64,000 nucleotides of DNA, taken from NCBI RefSeq assembly GCF_016755875.1, contig NZ_BNED01000005.1, forward strand, positions 7,515,501-7,579,500. Reading direction: 5' to 3'. The position numbers were made by a program, and so were the translations under genes. Shown here one piece after another: positions 16,602 to 24,184 of this stretch (position 1 is its first letter; each line of letters opens with the position of its first letter). Origin of the DNA: Streptomyces spororaveus (GTDB lineage Bacteria > Actinomycetota > Actinomycetes > Streptomycetales > Streptomycetaceae). The notes under the pieces are model-generated. The model was given only the letters and a program-made list of their open reading frames with translations. It was not told where the DNA came from and did no database searches.

Positions 16602-17393
16602 TTACGCCTTCTGGAAGCCCGCGTCCTGGAGGATCTTCTGCGCCTCGGGGGTGCTCAGCCAGGCCACGAAGGCGGCCGCGTCCGTGGCGTTCTTGGACTG
16701 CTTCAGCGTGGCGGCCGGGTAGGAGGCCACGGCGTTCTGCTCGTCCGGGATGTCCACGGCGACGACCTTGTCGCCGGACTTGGCGGAGTCGGTCTTGTAG
16801 ACGAGACCGGCGTCGGCCTCACCGAGCTCGACCTTGCTCAGCACGGCACGGACGTTGGGCTCCTGGGAGACCGGCTTCACCTCGATCTTCTGGGCGTCGA
16901 GGATCTGCTTGCTGTAGCGGCCGACCGGGACCTCGGGCGCGGCGAGCACGACCTTGATCTTGGTGTCGGCGAGGTCCTTGAGCTCGTCGATCTTGAACGG
17001 GTTGGCCTTGCCGGCCGCGATGACCAGGCGGTTCTTGGCGATGATCGTGGCGTCGCCGGTCTCGGCCTTCAGCCCGTCCATGGTCTTGGTGTCGGCGGTG
17101 ACCAGTGCGTCGGCCGGGGCGCCCTGCTTGACCTGGGCCGCGAGCTCCTGCGATCCGGCGAAGGAGAAGGTGATCTTCGTGCCGGGGTGGCTCTTCTGGT
17201 ACGCCTCACCCGCGGTCTTGAAGACGTCGGTGAGGGAGGAGGCGGCCAGCACCGTGAGGTTCACGGCCTTCGGCTCGGGGGTGGGGTCGGCGGCGGCCTT
17301 CTTGTCGTCGCTCTTGCCGCACGCGGCCAGCGGCACGAGCAGGGCGGCGGTCAGCGCGGCGGCGGTGCGACGGCGGATCGTGATCGGGGACAT
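16602..17393 (-). CDS. modA: Molybdate-binding lipoprotein ModA
   Basis: A 263-residue periplasmic-type binding protein anchored as a lipoprotein. The signal peptide ends in a lipobox (VPLAAC, acylated Cys25), and an acidic/lysine linker follows. The mature part opens NLTVLAASSLTDVFK, the ModA signature whose Ser residues contact the oxyanion. It continues through ITFSFAGSQELAAQVKQGAPADALVTAD and ends DAAAFVAWLSTPEAQKILQDAGF. It captures molybdate or tungstate outside the membrane for ModBC, with which it shares strand and order. The upstream regulator has a TOBE domain and is probably the molybdate sensor. Confidence 0.95.
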   Translation of the reverse strand: MSPITIRRRTAAALTAALLVPLAACGKSDDKKAAADPTPEPKAVNLTVLAASSLTDVFKTAGEAYQKSHPGTKITFSFAGSQELAAQVKQGAPADALVTADTKTMDGLKAETGDATIIAKNRLVIAAGKANPFKIDELKDLADTKIKVVLAAPEVPVGRYSKQILDAQKIEVKPVSQEPNVRAVLSKVELGEADAGLVYKTDSAKSGDKVVAVDIPDEQNAVASYPAATLKQSKNATDAAAFVAWLSTPEAQKILQDAGFQKA

Positions 17394-17550
17394 GAGCAGA
17401 TGCTCCTCGGTCGGGTCGGCGGCCGGCCTGGTGCCGGTACCGCGCGGTGGTGACCCGCGCCGGTGACGGGCGGAGCGGGTGGGGACCTTCGGTGATGCTG
17501 AGCGGGTGGTGCGGGGGACCGCGGGTGGACGGCGGCGGGCGCCGTCCGGA

Positions 17551-17946
17551 TCAGGTGCGGTCGATGTGCACGCTGGTGGACTTCACGCGGGCGGTGGCCT
17601 GCATGCCGACCTCCAGCCCGAGCTCCTCGACGGCCTCACGGGTGAGCAGGGAGACCAGACGGTGGGGACCTGCCTGGATCTCGACCTGGGCGGCCACGTC
17701 GCCGAGTTTGACGGCCGTGACGATGCCCGGAAAGGCATTGCGAGCCGAGGTGTACGGCTCCCCGTCCTCGATGTGGGCGCCCTGGCCCACCTCGACGGAG
17801 AAGGCGGCCAGGTCGCGTCCGTCGATCAGGCGCCGGCCGCCTTCGTCGCGATGGGTCACGACCCGGCCGGCGTCGGCCCAGCGGCGGGCGGTGTCCGGGC
17901 TGACGCCCAGCAGGCGCGCCGCCTGTCCGATGGTGTAGGACTGCAT
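17551..17946 (-). CDS. HTH (MerR/excisionase-like) plus TOBE molybdate-responsive regulator
   Basis: A 131-residue protein. Residues 1-50 are an excisionase/MerR-type helix-turn-helix (YTIGQAARLLGVSPDTARRWADAG with wing THRDEGGRRLIDG). Residues 65-130 are a TOBE/Mop-type fold (ARNAFPGIVTAVKLGDVAAQVEIQAG). This architecture is a streptomycete analogue of ModE: the TOBE part senses molybdate and the HTH binds DNA. It is encoded directly upstream of modA on the same strand, with about 157 bp between, and probably controls that promoter and its own. The start MQSYT is preferred over a frame extending 28 codons upstream because that extension crosses the candidate operators. Confidence 0.9.
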   Translation of the reverse strand: MQSYTIGQAARLLGVSPDTARRWADAGRVVTHRDEGGRRLIDGRDLAAFSVEVGQGAHIEDGEPYTSARNAFPGIVTAVKLGDVAAQVEIQAGPHRLVSLLTREAVEELGLEVGMQATARVKSTSVHIDRT

Positions 17947-17969
17947 GGGCGACAACGTATGGGTACGCG

Positions 17970-18036
17970 TGGCGCATTTGCAATTCTCTTGGCCTGATCT
18001 CCATGGCAGATGCGATACTTCTTGGCGCATCTGCCA
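17970..18036. promoter_or_regulatory. Candidate operator pair upstream of the TOBE regulator
   Basis: TGGCGCATTTGCAA (17970-17983) and TGGCGCATCTGCCA (18023-18036) are 53 bp apart, close to five helical turns. The second also forms a perfect 11-bp inverted repeat with 18004-18014 (TGGCAGATGCG) across an 11-nt spacer. They lie between the TOBE regulator and the divergent S4 gene. Autoregulation by the HTH-TOBE protein is the simplest reading, without experimental support here. Confidence 0.5.
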
Positions 18037-18080
18037 AAACTCGTTCCGCTCCGCCGCGCCCGGCTCGCTAGAGTCGGGGC

Positions 18081-18467
18081 ATGGCTGATGAGGTAACGGG
18101 GACGGGCACGGTGCGGGTCGACGCGTGGATCTGGTCCGTGCGCCTGACCAAGACCCGCTCGATCGCGGCGACCGCCTGCCGGGCGGGCCACGTGAAGGTC
18201 AACGGGGAGCGCGCCAAGCCGGCGCAGCCCGTGCGTGCCGGCGACGAGGTACGGCTCTTCCATGCGGGCCGCGAGCGGATCGTCGTGGTCAGGCGACCCG
18301 TGTCCAAGCGGGTCGGCCCCCCGGTCGCCGCCGAATGCCTGATCGACAACAGCCCGCCGCCGCCGACGCCCGTGGAGGCCGCCGTGGTCGGCATCCGCGA
18401 CCGGGGAGCGGGCCGCCCGACGAAGCGCGAGCGCCGCGAGATCGAAACCCTCCGCGGCCGCCCGTAG
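18081..18467 (+). CDS. S4 domain RNA-binding protein (Hsp15/HslR-like)
   Basis: A 128-residue basic protein. Residues 10-70 are an S4 fold: VRVDAWIWSVRLTKTRSIAATACRAGHVKVNGERAKPAQPVRAGDEV. The C-terminal basic tail ends RPTKRERREIETLRGR, as in Hsp15-type proteins that rescue stalled 50S subunits still carrying peptidyl-tRNA. The ATG at 18081 follows a GGGGC purine stretch. It diverges from the molybdate regulator and converges with dhaM. Role in ribosome rescue is transferred from the family. Confidence 0.9.
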   Translation: MADEVTGTGTVRVDAWIWSVRLTKTRSIAATACRAGHVKVNGERAKPAQPVRAGDEVRLFHAGRERIVVVRRPVSKRVGPPVAAECLIDNSPPPPTPVEAAVVGIRDRGAGRPTKRERREIETLRGRP

Positions 18468-18490
18468 CGGGCGTCCCCGCACGGCTGCGG

Positions 18491-18970
18491 TCAGGTCTTG
18501 CGATACGTGTACGCCTCGGCGGCGGCCGCCTCGACCGCCGCCAGGGGGGCTCCCGTGGACGCGGTCACCACGGCCGCCACCGCGCCCTCGACGAACGGCG
18601 CGTCCAACAACCGCGACCCCTGCGGAAGTTCGTCCTCCATCAGCAGGGCCTTCACCGTCAGCACCGAGCTCCCCAGATCGGCCAGCAGGGCCACCCCGGC
18701 GCCCCGGTCCACCTCGCGGGCGGCCGCGACGATCCGCTCCGCGCTCGTGCCGAGCCCGCCGACGGCCGTACCGCCCGCCGCGGCCACCGGGGCCACGGGT
18801 CCGCCCGCCGCCAGCTCGCGTGCCAGCTCGGCCACCGCCTCCGCGACCCGCGCGCTGTGCGACACCAGCACGACGCCGACCAGGGCCGGAGAGGAACCGG
18901 AGCCCGGACCGGAGCCGGGACCGGGGCCGGTTTCCGCGTCCTGGGCCGTCCCCGCGTCCTCGGCCGTCAC
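18491..18970 (-). CDS. dhaM: PTS-dependent dihydroxyacetone kinase phosphotransfer subunit DhaM
   Basis: A 159-residue EIIA-mannose-like protein. After a 28-residue Gly/Ser/Pro-rich lead, VGVVLVSHSARVAEAVAELA carries the phospho-accepting His38. The rest follows the fold (GLGTSAERIVAAAREV, GVALLADLGSSVLTVK). It accepts phosphate from HPr and rephosphorylates ADP held by DhaL. Its GTG start overlaps the dhaL stop (GTGA). There is no fused HPr or EI domain, so it depends on the general PTS proteins elsewhere in the genome. It ends 23 bp from the convergent S4 gene. Confidence 0.92.
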   Translation of the reverse strand: MTAEDAGTAQDAETGPGPGSGPGSGSSPALVGVVLVSHSARVAEAVAELARELAAGGPVAPVAAAGGTAVGGLGTSAERIVAAAREVDRGAGVALLADLGSSVLTVKALLMEDELPQGSRLLDAPFVEGAVAAVVTASTGAPLAAVEAAAAEAYTYRKT

Positions 18971-19581
18971 CGCGCGTCCGCCGATTCCGCCACGTCCGCC
19001 AGCGCCGCCAGCAGGAGCGCCGAGGAGGTCGCCCCCGGATCCTGGTGGCCGACGCTCCGCTCGCCCAGATAGCTGGCCCGCCCCTTGCGCGCCCGCATCG
19101 GCACCGTCGCCAGCGCCCCGTTCTCCGCCGCGCTCGCCGCCGCCCGGTACGACGTGCCCAGCGCGGCCACCCCCGGCTCCAGCGCGTCCAGCATCGTCTT
19201 GTCCCCCGGAACCGCCCCGCCCAGCTGCGCCACCGCGCCGACCCCCTCGGACAGGGCCGCGCGCAGCTCCGCGTCGGAGACCTCGGCCGATGCGCCCAGC
19301 GCCTTGCCCGTGCGCCGCAGCAGGGTCCCGTACAGCGGCCCCGACGCGCCGCCGACCGTCGAGATCAGCGTCCTCCCGGCCAGCTGCAGCACCGGGCCCG
19401 GCGCGGCCGACACCGGCTCCGCCTCCAGAGCGGCGGCCACGGCCGCGAATCCCCGCCGCAGATTGCTCCCGTGGTCGGCGTCCCCGATGGGGGAGTCGAG
19501 CTCCGTCAGCCGGTCCGCCTCACGCTCCACCGAGGCGGCGGCGGCCGCCATCCAGCGCCGGAAGAAGTCTGCGTCACGCAC
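18967..19581 (-). CDS. dhaL: Dihydroxyacetone kinase nucleotide-binding subunit DhaL
   Basis: A 204-residue all-helical protein. LDSPIGDADHGSNLRRGF holds the ADP/Mg site (Asp34, Asp36, His37 cluster), and LISTVGGASGPLYGTLLRRTGKAL plus PGDKTMLDAL are the other conserved loops. DhaL keeps ADP as a bound cofactor, receives phosphate from DhaM and passes it to dihydroxyacetone on DhaK. The GTG start lies 51 bp after dhaK, and its stop overlaps dhaM, so dhaK-dhaL-dhaM form one operon. The C-terminus (YLGERSVGHQDPGATSSALLLAAL) is intact. Confidence 0.93.
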   Translation of the reverse strand: MRDADFFRRWMAAAAASVEREADRLTELDSPIGDADHGSNLRRGFAAVAAALEAEPVSAAPGPVLQLAGRTLISTVGGASGPLYGTLLRRTGKALGASAEVSDAELRAALSEGVGAVAQLGGAVPGDKTMLDALEPGVAALGTSYRAAASAAENGALATVPMRARKGRASYLGERSVGHQDPGATSSALLLAALADVAESADAR

Positions 19582-19632
19582 CGGATCTCCTCGCCTCGCA
19601 CCCGTCTGGCCACATCCACCGCCACCCTACGT

Positions 19633-20637
19633 TCACAGGCCCCAGCGCAGCGCCGCCGTCCGGACGGGCGCGTCCCACAGCCGCAGCAGTTCCTCGTCGG
19701 CCCGGCACAGCGTCACCGAACAGCCCGCCATGTCCAGCGACGTGACGTAGTTGCCGACGAGCGCCCGCGCCACCGGCACACCGCGCTCGGCCAGCACCCG
19801 CGCCACCTCCGCGTGGAACCCGTACAGCTCCAGCAGCGGTGTCGCCCCCATCCCGTTGACCAGCGCCAGCACCGGCCCGTCGGCCGGACCGATCCGCGCG
19901 AGCTCCTCCAGTACGGCGCCGACCGCGACCTCCGCGATCTCCCGCGCCGACATCATCGGGCGCCGCTCCCGGCCCGGTTCGCCGTGGATGCCGATGCCCA
20001 ACTCCAGCTCCCCGTCCGGCAGGTCGAAGGTCGGGCTGCCCTTCGCGGGCGTGGTGCACGCACTCAGCGCCACCCCGAAGCTCCGCGAGCACTCGTCGAC
20101 CTGCCGGGCGAGCGCGGCGACCCGCTCCAGCGGCGCCCCCTCCTCCGCGGCCGCCCCGGCGATCTTCTCGACGAACAGGGTGGCCCCGGTACCGCGGCGC
20201 CCGGCGGTGAACAGACTGTCGGTCACCGCGACGTCGTCGTCGACCAGGACGCGCTCGATCCGCAGGCCGTCCTCCTCGGCGAGTTCGGCGGCCATCTCGA
20301 AGTTCAGTACGTCCCCGGTGTAGTTCTTGACGACGAACAGCACCCCCTGGCCGGAGTCCACCGCCGCGGCCGCCCGCACCATCTGGTCGGGCACCGGGGA
20401 GGTGAACACCTCCCCGGGACACGCCGCCGACAGCATCCCGTGCCCCACGAACCCGGCGTGCAGCGGCTCGTGACCGGACCCGCCCCCGGACACCACCCCG
20501 ACCCGCCCGCCGTCCCGCGCGTCCCGCCGTACGACGATCCGCCGCTCCACGTCGACGTCCAGCTCGGGATGGGCGGCCGCCATCCCCCGCAGGGCGTCGG
20601 CGACCACGGTCTGCGGACTGTTGATCAGCATCCTCAT
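19633..20637 (-). CDS. dhaK: Dihydroxyacetone kinase substrate-binding subunit DhaK
   Basis: A 334-residue protein starting MRMLINSPQTVVADALRGMA, the normal DhaK N-terminus; an in-frame upstream extension was rejected. VVSGGGSGHEPLHAGFVGHGMLSAACPGEVF is the conserved core. The residue that binds dihydroxyacetone covalently is His218 in GIGIHGEPG, the same number as in the Escherichia coli enzyme. Phosphorylated dihydroxyacetone enters glycolysis, so the operon links glycerol or dihydroxyacetone use to the PTS. No DhaR/DhaS-type regulator is adjacent. The upstream region holds a 23-bp tandem repeat. Confidence 0.94.
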   Translation of the reverse strand: MRMLINSPQTVVADALRGMAAAHPELDVDVERRIVVRRDARDGGRVGVVSGGGSGHEPLHAGFVGHGMLSAACPGEVFTSPVPDQMVRAAAAVDSGQGVLFVVKNYTGDVLNFEMAAELAEEDGLRIERVLVDDDVAVTDSLFTAGRRGTGATLFVEKIAGAAAEEGAPLERVAALARQVDECSRSFGVALSACTTPAKGSPTFDLPDGELELGIGIHGEPGRERRPMMSAREIAEVAVGAVLEELARIGPADGPVLALVNGMGATPLLELYGFHAEVARVLAERGVPVARALVGNYVTSLDMAGCSVTLCRADEELLRLWDAPVRTAALRWGL

Positions 20638-20727
20638 GCCACTCCATCCGGTCTCTCGGCGGGTGTTCGGCCCGGACCGGACCAGCGGCGGATGCGCGCG
20701 GACGGTCCGTCCGCCGCCACGATACGA

Positions 20728-20773
20728 GGCCGGGCGGCCCACGGGGAGGAGGCCGGGCGGCCCACGGGGAGGA
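20728..20773. repeat. Two exact 23-bp tandem repeats upstream of dhaK
   Basis: A 23-bp unit starting GGCCGGGCGGCCCACGGG occurs exactly twice (20728-20750, 20751-20773), and a partial third copy follows. It lies about 90 bp upstream of dhaK and 36 bp from the 3' end of thpR. A recent duplication or small slippage repeat is likely. Confidence 0.75.
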
Positions 20774-20808
20774 GGCCGCGGCGCGCACGCGCGGCGGTGG
20801 TACCGGGG

Positions 20809-21411
20809 TCAGCCGCCTCCGCCTCCGCCGTCGTCGCCGTCGAAGGACCAGGCCTGGATGTCGCGGTAGTGGATGGGTCCGGGTCCGCGCCCGGTGTTGC
20901 TCCCGACGAGGTGGAGGCGCCGGGTCTCCCAGGGGCGCCCGGCGAAAGCGGCGAGTCCGGCGGCAGCCTCCACGGCGCTGGTGGTGTCGTGGCGGCGGGA
21001 GCGCGCCAGGGTCAGATGGGGCCGCAGCGGCCGGCCGTGGAAGGGGATCCCGCAGTCCGTGACCGCCGCGCGCACCTCGTCGGCGAGGAGGTGCAGCCCA
21101 TCGAGGTCTCCGTCGATCCCCGTCCACAGGACCCGCTCGTCGAAGTGCCCGCCGCCGCGCAGCGCGAGCCGCAGCGGCCGCCGGGAACCGGCGAGCTCCG
21201 CGAGCGGCGCCCGCAGGAGTCCCACGGCGCCGACGGGCAGCTCGCCGAGGAAGGCCAGGGTGATGTGCCAGTCCTCGATACGGTTCCAGCGCATGCGCGG
21301 GTACGCGGCGTAGGCCGGCAGCAGCCGCTGCTCCAGCTCTTCCTTCGCGTCGTCGGGCGGGGCCAGCGCTATGAACACGCGGACGGTCGCCGCCTGGGTC
21401 TTCTCACTCAC
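20809..21411 (-). CDS. thpR: RNA 2',3'-cyclic phosphodiesterase (2'-5' RNA ligase family)
   Basis: A protein of about 200 residues with the two HxT motifs of the 2H phosphoesterase superfamily: WHITLAFLGELP and RPHLTLAR, spaced about 90 residues apart. These His residues open 2',3'-cyclic phosphates on RNA. It opens VRVFIALAPPDDAKEELEQ, typical for the family. GTG 21411 is chosen; GTG codons at 21438 and 21384 are alternatives. The C-terminus ends in a run of Gly. It precedes neither the dha operon nor the VWA gene in an obvious operon, being about 60 bp from the VWA stop on the same strand. Confidence 0.88.
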   Translation of the reverse strand: MSEKTQAATVRVFIALAPPDDAKEELEQRLLPAYAAYPRMRWNRIEDWHITLAFLGELPVGAVGLLRAPLAELAGSRRPLRLALRGGGHFDERVLWTGIDGDLDGLHLLADEVRAAVTDCGIPFHGRPLRPHLTLARSRRHDTTSAVEAAAGLAAFAGRPWETRRLHLVGSNTGRGPGPIHYRDIQAWSFDGDDGGGGGG

Positions 21412-21473
21412 ACGGGTCTTCGTATCCTGCCGGAGCACCTTCCGTCATCTTCGGCCCGGACACACCCGGCCGG

Positions 21474-22823
21474 TCACCGCGTGCCGTGGCCGGAGCCGAT
21501 GGTCACCACGCGTGCCCACGCGGGCGGGGAGTCCGGCACGTACTCGGGGTCGTCCTCGCTCCAGCCGCTCCGCGCGTTCCGGTGGAAGAGACCCACCACC
21601 GTGCGGCACGGCGGTCGCGTGGCCGGCCAGTCCGTCTGTCCGTCCGTCAGGGCCACGATCACGTCGGGCCGGGCTCCCGAACCGAGGGCCTTGGCGAAGC
21701 CCGCACGCAGATCCGTACCTCCGCCGCCGATCAGCGGGATGCCCTCGCCGCTGCACAGCGGGTGCACGATCCGGGCCGCCGCGTCGCACGGCACCACGCT
21801 GACCATGTCGCTGCGGCCGCCCACGGCGCGGGCGATCGCGGCGACCTCCAGCAGCGCACTGCCCAGTTCGGTGTCGCTGACCGAACCGGAGGTGTCGATG
21901 ACCACGCAGACCCGGGGCGGTCGGCGCCGCAGGCTCGGGAGTACGGCGCCGGGCACCGCGGCGGAGCGCCGGGAGGGCCGGGCGTAGCTGTAGTCCTCGC
22001 CCGCGCCCGCCCCCGAGGCCGCCGACCGGACCGCCGCGCCCAGCAACTCCCGCCAGGGCTGCGGCGGGTGGAACGCTTCCTCCGCCCACCGCCGCCACCC
22101 CGCCGGGGCGCTCCCCGGACGGCCGTTGATCCCCTGCGCCACCCGGAAGCGGACCGCGTCCTGCTCCTGCGCGCTGAGGCCGTGCGCGCCGTCCGGCCCC
22201 AGGTCCCAGGCGCGTTCCAGGCCGTCGGCGCCGCTGCCGCAGTCCAGCCAGACCAGGTCCTGCGTCAGCGCTCCGAGCGTGAACCGGCGCAGGTAGTCCT
22301 CCATGAGCTGTCCCGTGGGCAGCCCCAGGTACTCCGGTGTCAGCACCCCTTCGGGTTGCACCAGCCCCTCGCCGTACACGTCGTCGTTGATCTCGCAGTC
22401 CGCGGCGATGTTCATCCGCAGCCGTTCACCCGGGCCCGTCAGTCCGCGTTCGCGGGCCACCCGGTCCCCGCGCCCGTGGTGGTCGCGCAGCAGGTGCGAC
22501 ACCTCGTGGACCCAGACCCCCGCGAGCTCCTCCACCGGTGTCCGGTCCACGAACCCCGGCGAGACGTAGCACCGCCAGTGCCGGTCGACAGCCATCGTCG
22601 GTACCTGCCGCGACGCGACGGTGTGCAGGGCGAACAGGGCCGTCGCCAGATACGGCCGGACCCGCGCGGCATGCAGCCGGGCCGCGAACAGCTTGTCGAA
22701 GTCCAGAGCCGCCGCGGGGCGCGCCTTCGCCCTGTGCGTTCCGGCCGGCCGTGTCCCGGCGCCGTCCGTCCCCTCCGTCCCCTCCGTCCCGTCCCGGTCC
22801 GTCCCCGTCGTCGGCGCGCTCAT
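21474..22823 (-). CDS. VWA-like domain protein with N-terminal metallopeptidase-like domain (DUF2201 type)
   Basis: A 449-residue protein. After a 30-residue Gly/Thr-rich lead, the N-terminal half has a zinc-type motif HEVSHLLRDHHGRGD and RMNIAADCEINDDVYGEGL, as in putative metallopeptidases fused to VWA-like domains. The C-terminal half (about 290-449) is a von Willebrand A-like fold with an incomplete MIDAS (VIDTSGSVSDTEL, then GGTDLRAGF and ALTDGQTDWP). It overlaps the upstream MoxR gene by 4 bp (ATGA). MoxR-VWA pairs usually work as a chaperone that inserts metal or remodels a target; the target here is unknown. Confidence 0.85.
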   Translation of the reverse strand: MSAPTTGTDRDGTEGTEGTDGAGTRPAGTHRAKARPAAALDFDKLFAARLHAARVRPYLATALFALHTVASRQVPTMAVDRHWRCYVSPGFVDRTPVEELAGVWVHEVSHLLRDHHGRGDRVARERGLTGPGERLRMNIAADCEINDDVYGEGLVQPEGVLTPEYLGLPTGQLMEDYLRRFTLGALTQDLVWLDCGSGADGLERAWDLGPDGAHGLSAQEQDAVRFRVAQGINGRPGSAPAGWRRWAEEAFHPPQPWRELLGAAVRSAASGAGAGEDYSYARPSRRSAAVPGAVLPSLRRRPPRVCVVIDTSGSVSDTELGSALLEVAAIARAVGGRSDMVSVVPCDAAARIVHPLCSGEGIPLIGGGGTDLRAGFAKALGSGARPDVIVALTDGQTDWPATRPPCRTVVGLFHRNARSGWSEDDPEYVPDSPPAWARVVTIGSGHGTR

Positions 22824-24106
22824 CGGCCGGCCCCCGCGGTGACCCCGGTCCGGGCCGCCGCCCGCTCCTGCGACAGGTCGGCCCGCCGGGACAGGGCCAC
22901 CACTCCGGCGAGCCGTTCGATCGACTCGGGGACGTCCCAGTCCTCCTGACGCAGCGCGGCGAGGGTGGTCGCGGGGACGACCACCAGGTCGGGGGCTCCG
23001 GTCTCCAGGGCCCGGACCAGCAGCGCCCATGCCGCGTCCCAGCGCGACCTGTCGGGGCGCCTGCGGACCGCCGCCACCACGCCGTCGAGCGTGGCCTGCC
23101 GCCGGTCCCCCCGCTCGGGCAGGTCGGCGCCCGCCGGGTCGGCGAGCAGCTCCTCGGGGTCCGGGAGGTCCATCCGGTCCAGAGCGGCCAGCAGCTCCAG
23201 CCCCGGACCGTCCCCCACGGCGCCCCTGACCAGCATGGAGAGCACCTCCCGGGAGGAGCCGGCCGCGTTCGCGAAGGCGAGCAGACGGATCGTCATGTCC
23301 CAGCTGCGGGGCGACGGCCACGCACCGCCCCGGCGGGTCTCGCCGCTGGGCAGCCGGTGCACGAGCGCGGGGCGGGCGGTGAGGAGCCCGCACACGGCAC
23401 GGCGGGCGTGGTCCACGGCCGCCGGGAGGTTCCCGGCGTCGAGGCCCGGCAGCGTGGCCCGGGGCCAGGTCCCGCCGAGCCCGCGGATCACGACGTCGTG
23501 GTCGTGGGTCCACTGGAGATGGACGAACCGGTTGGCCAGGGGCGGGCTCAGCTCCCAGCCGTCGGCCGCCGAGCCCCGAGGGTTGGCGGCGGCCACGATC
23601 CGTACCCCGGGCGGTAGCTGGAGCGAACCGATCCGGCGTTCGAGCACGAGCCGGAGCAGGGCGGCCTGGACGGCCGGCGGCGCCGTGGACAGCTCGTCCA
23701 GGAACAGCAGCCCGCGCCCGGCGCGTACGAGTCGTACGGCCCAGTCCGGCGGGGCCATCGGGATGCCCTGCTCGGCGGGGTCGTCTCCGACGATCGGCAG
23801 ACCGGAGAAGTCGGACGGCTCGTGCACGCTCGCGATCACCGTGGTCAGCGGCAGGTCCAGGCTCTCCGCGAGCTGTGTCAGGGCCGCGGTCTTGCCGATG
23901 CCGGGCTCACCCCACAGGAGTACGGGGAGGTCGGCGGCCACGGCCAGGGTCAGGGCCTCCAGTTGGTCGTCGGGGCGCGGCTCGGTGGTGGTGTCGCGCA
24001 GCAGGGCCAGCAGTTGTCCGGCGACGTCGAGCCGGGAGGGCCGGCCGGGCACCGGGAACGGGTCGGCGGGGGCGTCGGTGGCCGTGCGGGGAGTGTGTGA
24101 GGGCAT
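22820..24106 (-). CDS. MoxR-type AAA+ ATPase
   Basis: A 428-residue AAA+ protein. Walker A is LLWGEPGIGKTAAL (about 62-76), Walker B GLLFLDELSTAPPAVQAALL, and sensor 1 RIVAAANPRGSAADGW; the arginine region PPLANRFVHLQW follows. The C-terminal lid and extra helices (about 270-428) are longer than in minimal MoxR proteins. The ATG at 24106 has a good purine site, and its stop overlaps the VWA-like gene. ATP-driven remodelling with that partner is the likely role. The 476-residue protein upstream is in the same direction, 78 bp away, and is probably a third member. Confidence 0.92.
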   Translation of the reverse strand: MPSHTPRTATDAPADPFPVPGRPSRLDVAGQLLALLRDTTTEPRPDDQLEALTLAVAADLPVLLWGEPGIGKTAALTQLAESLDLPLTTVIASVHEPSDFSGLPIVGDDPAEQGIPMAPPDWAVRLVRAGRGLLFLDELSTAPPAVQAALLRLVLERRIGSLQLPPGVRIVAAANPRGSAADGWELSPPLANRFVHLQWTHDHDVVIRGLGGTWPRATLPGLDAGNLPAAVDHARRAVCGLLTARPALVHRLPSGETRRGGAWPSPRSWDMTIRLLAFANAAGSSREVLSMLVRGAVGDGPGLELLAALDRMDLPDPEELLADPAGADLPERGDRRQATLDGVVAAVRRRPDRSRWDAAWALLVRALETGAPDLVVVPATTLAALRQEDWDVPESIERLAGVVALSRRADLSQERAAARTGVTAGAGR

Positions 24107-24184
24107 GAGTGATCACCTGTGGGTTCGTGAGGAAGGAGTGGGCCGGGTCCGGGGGCCCGGGGGCGGGATTCCAGGGGGCAGCGG

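Noticed and set aside
14676..17453. Long + frame of over 900 codons
   Set aside because: Antisense to modBC and modA; low-complexity Gly/Gln/Arg sequence without motifs.
18459..18480. Hairpin between the S4 and dhaM genes
   Set aside because: Only a 6-bp stem (CGCCCG/CGGGCG) with a 3-nt loop; too weak to call a terminator.
20728..20773. Tandem repeat as phage attachment site
   Set aside because: No integrase, tRNA or flanking direct-repeat partner in the window.
18820..21987. Very long open frame on the + strand (over 1000 codons)
   Set aside because: It is antisense to dhaM, dhaL, dhaK, thpR and the VWA gene; it has no recognisable domain and is explained by high GC content.
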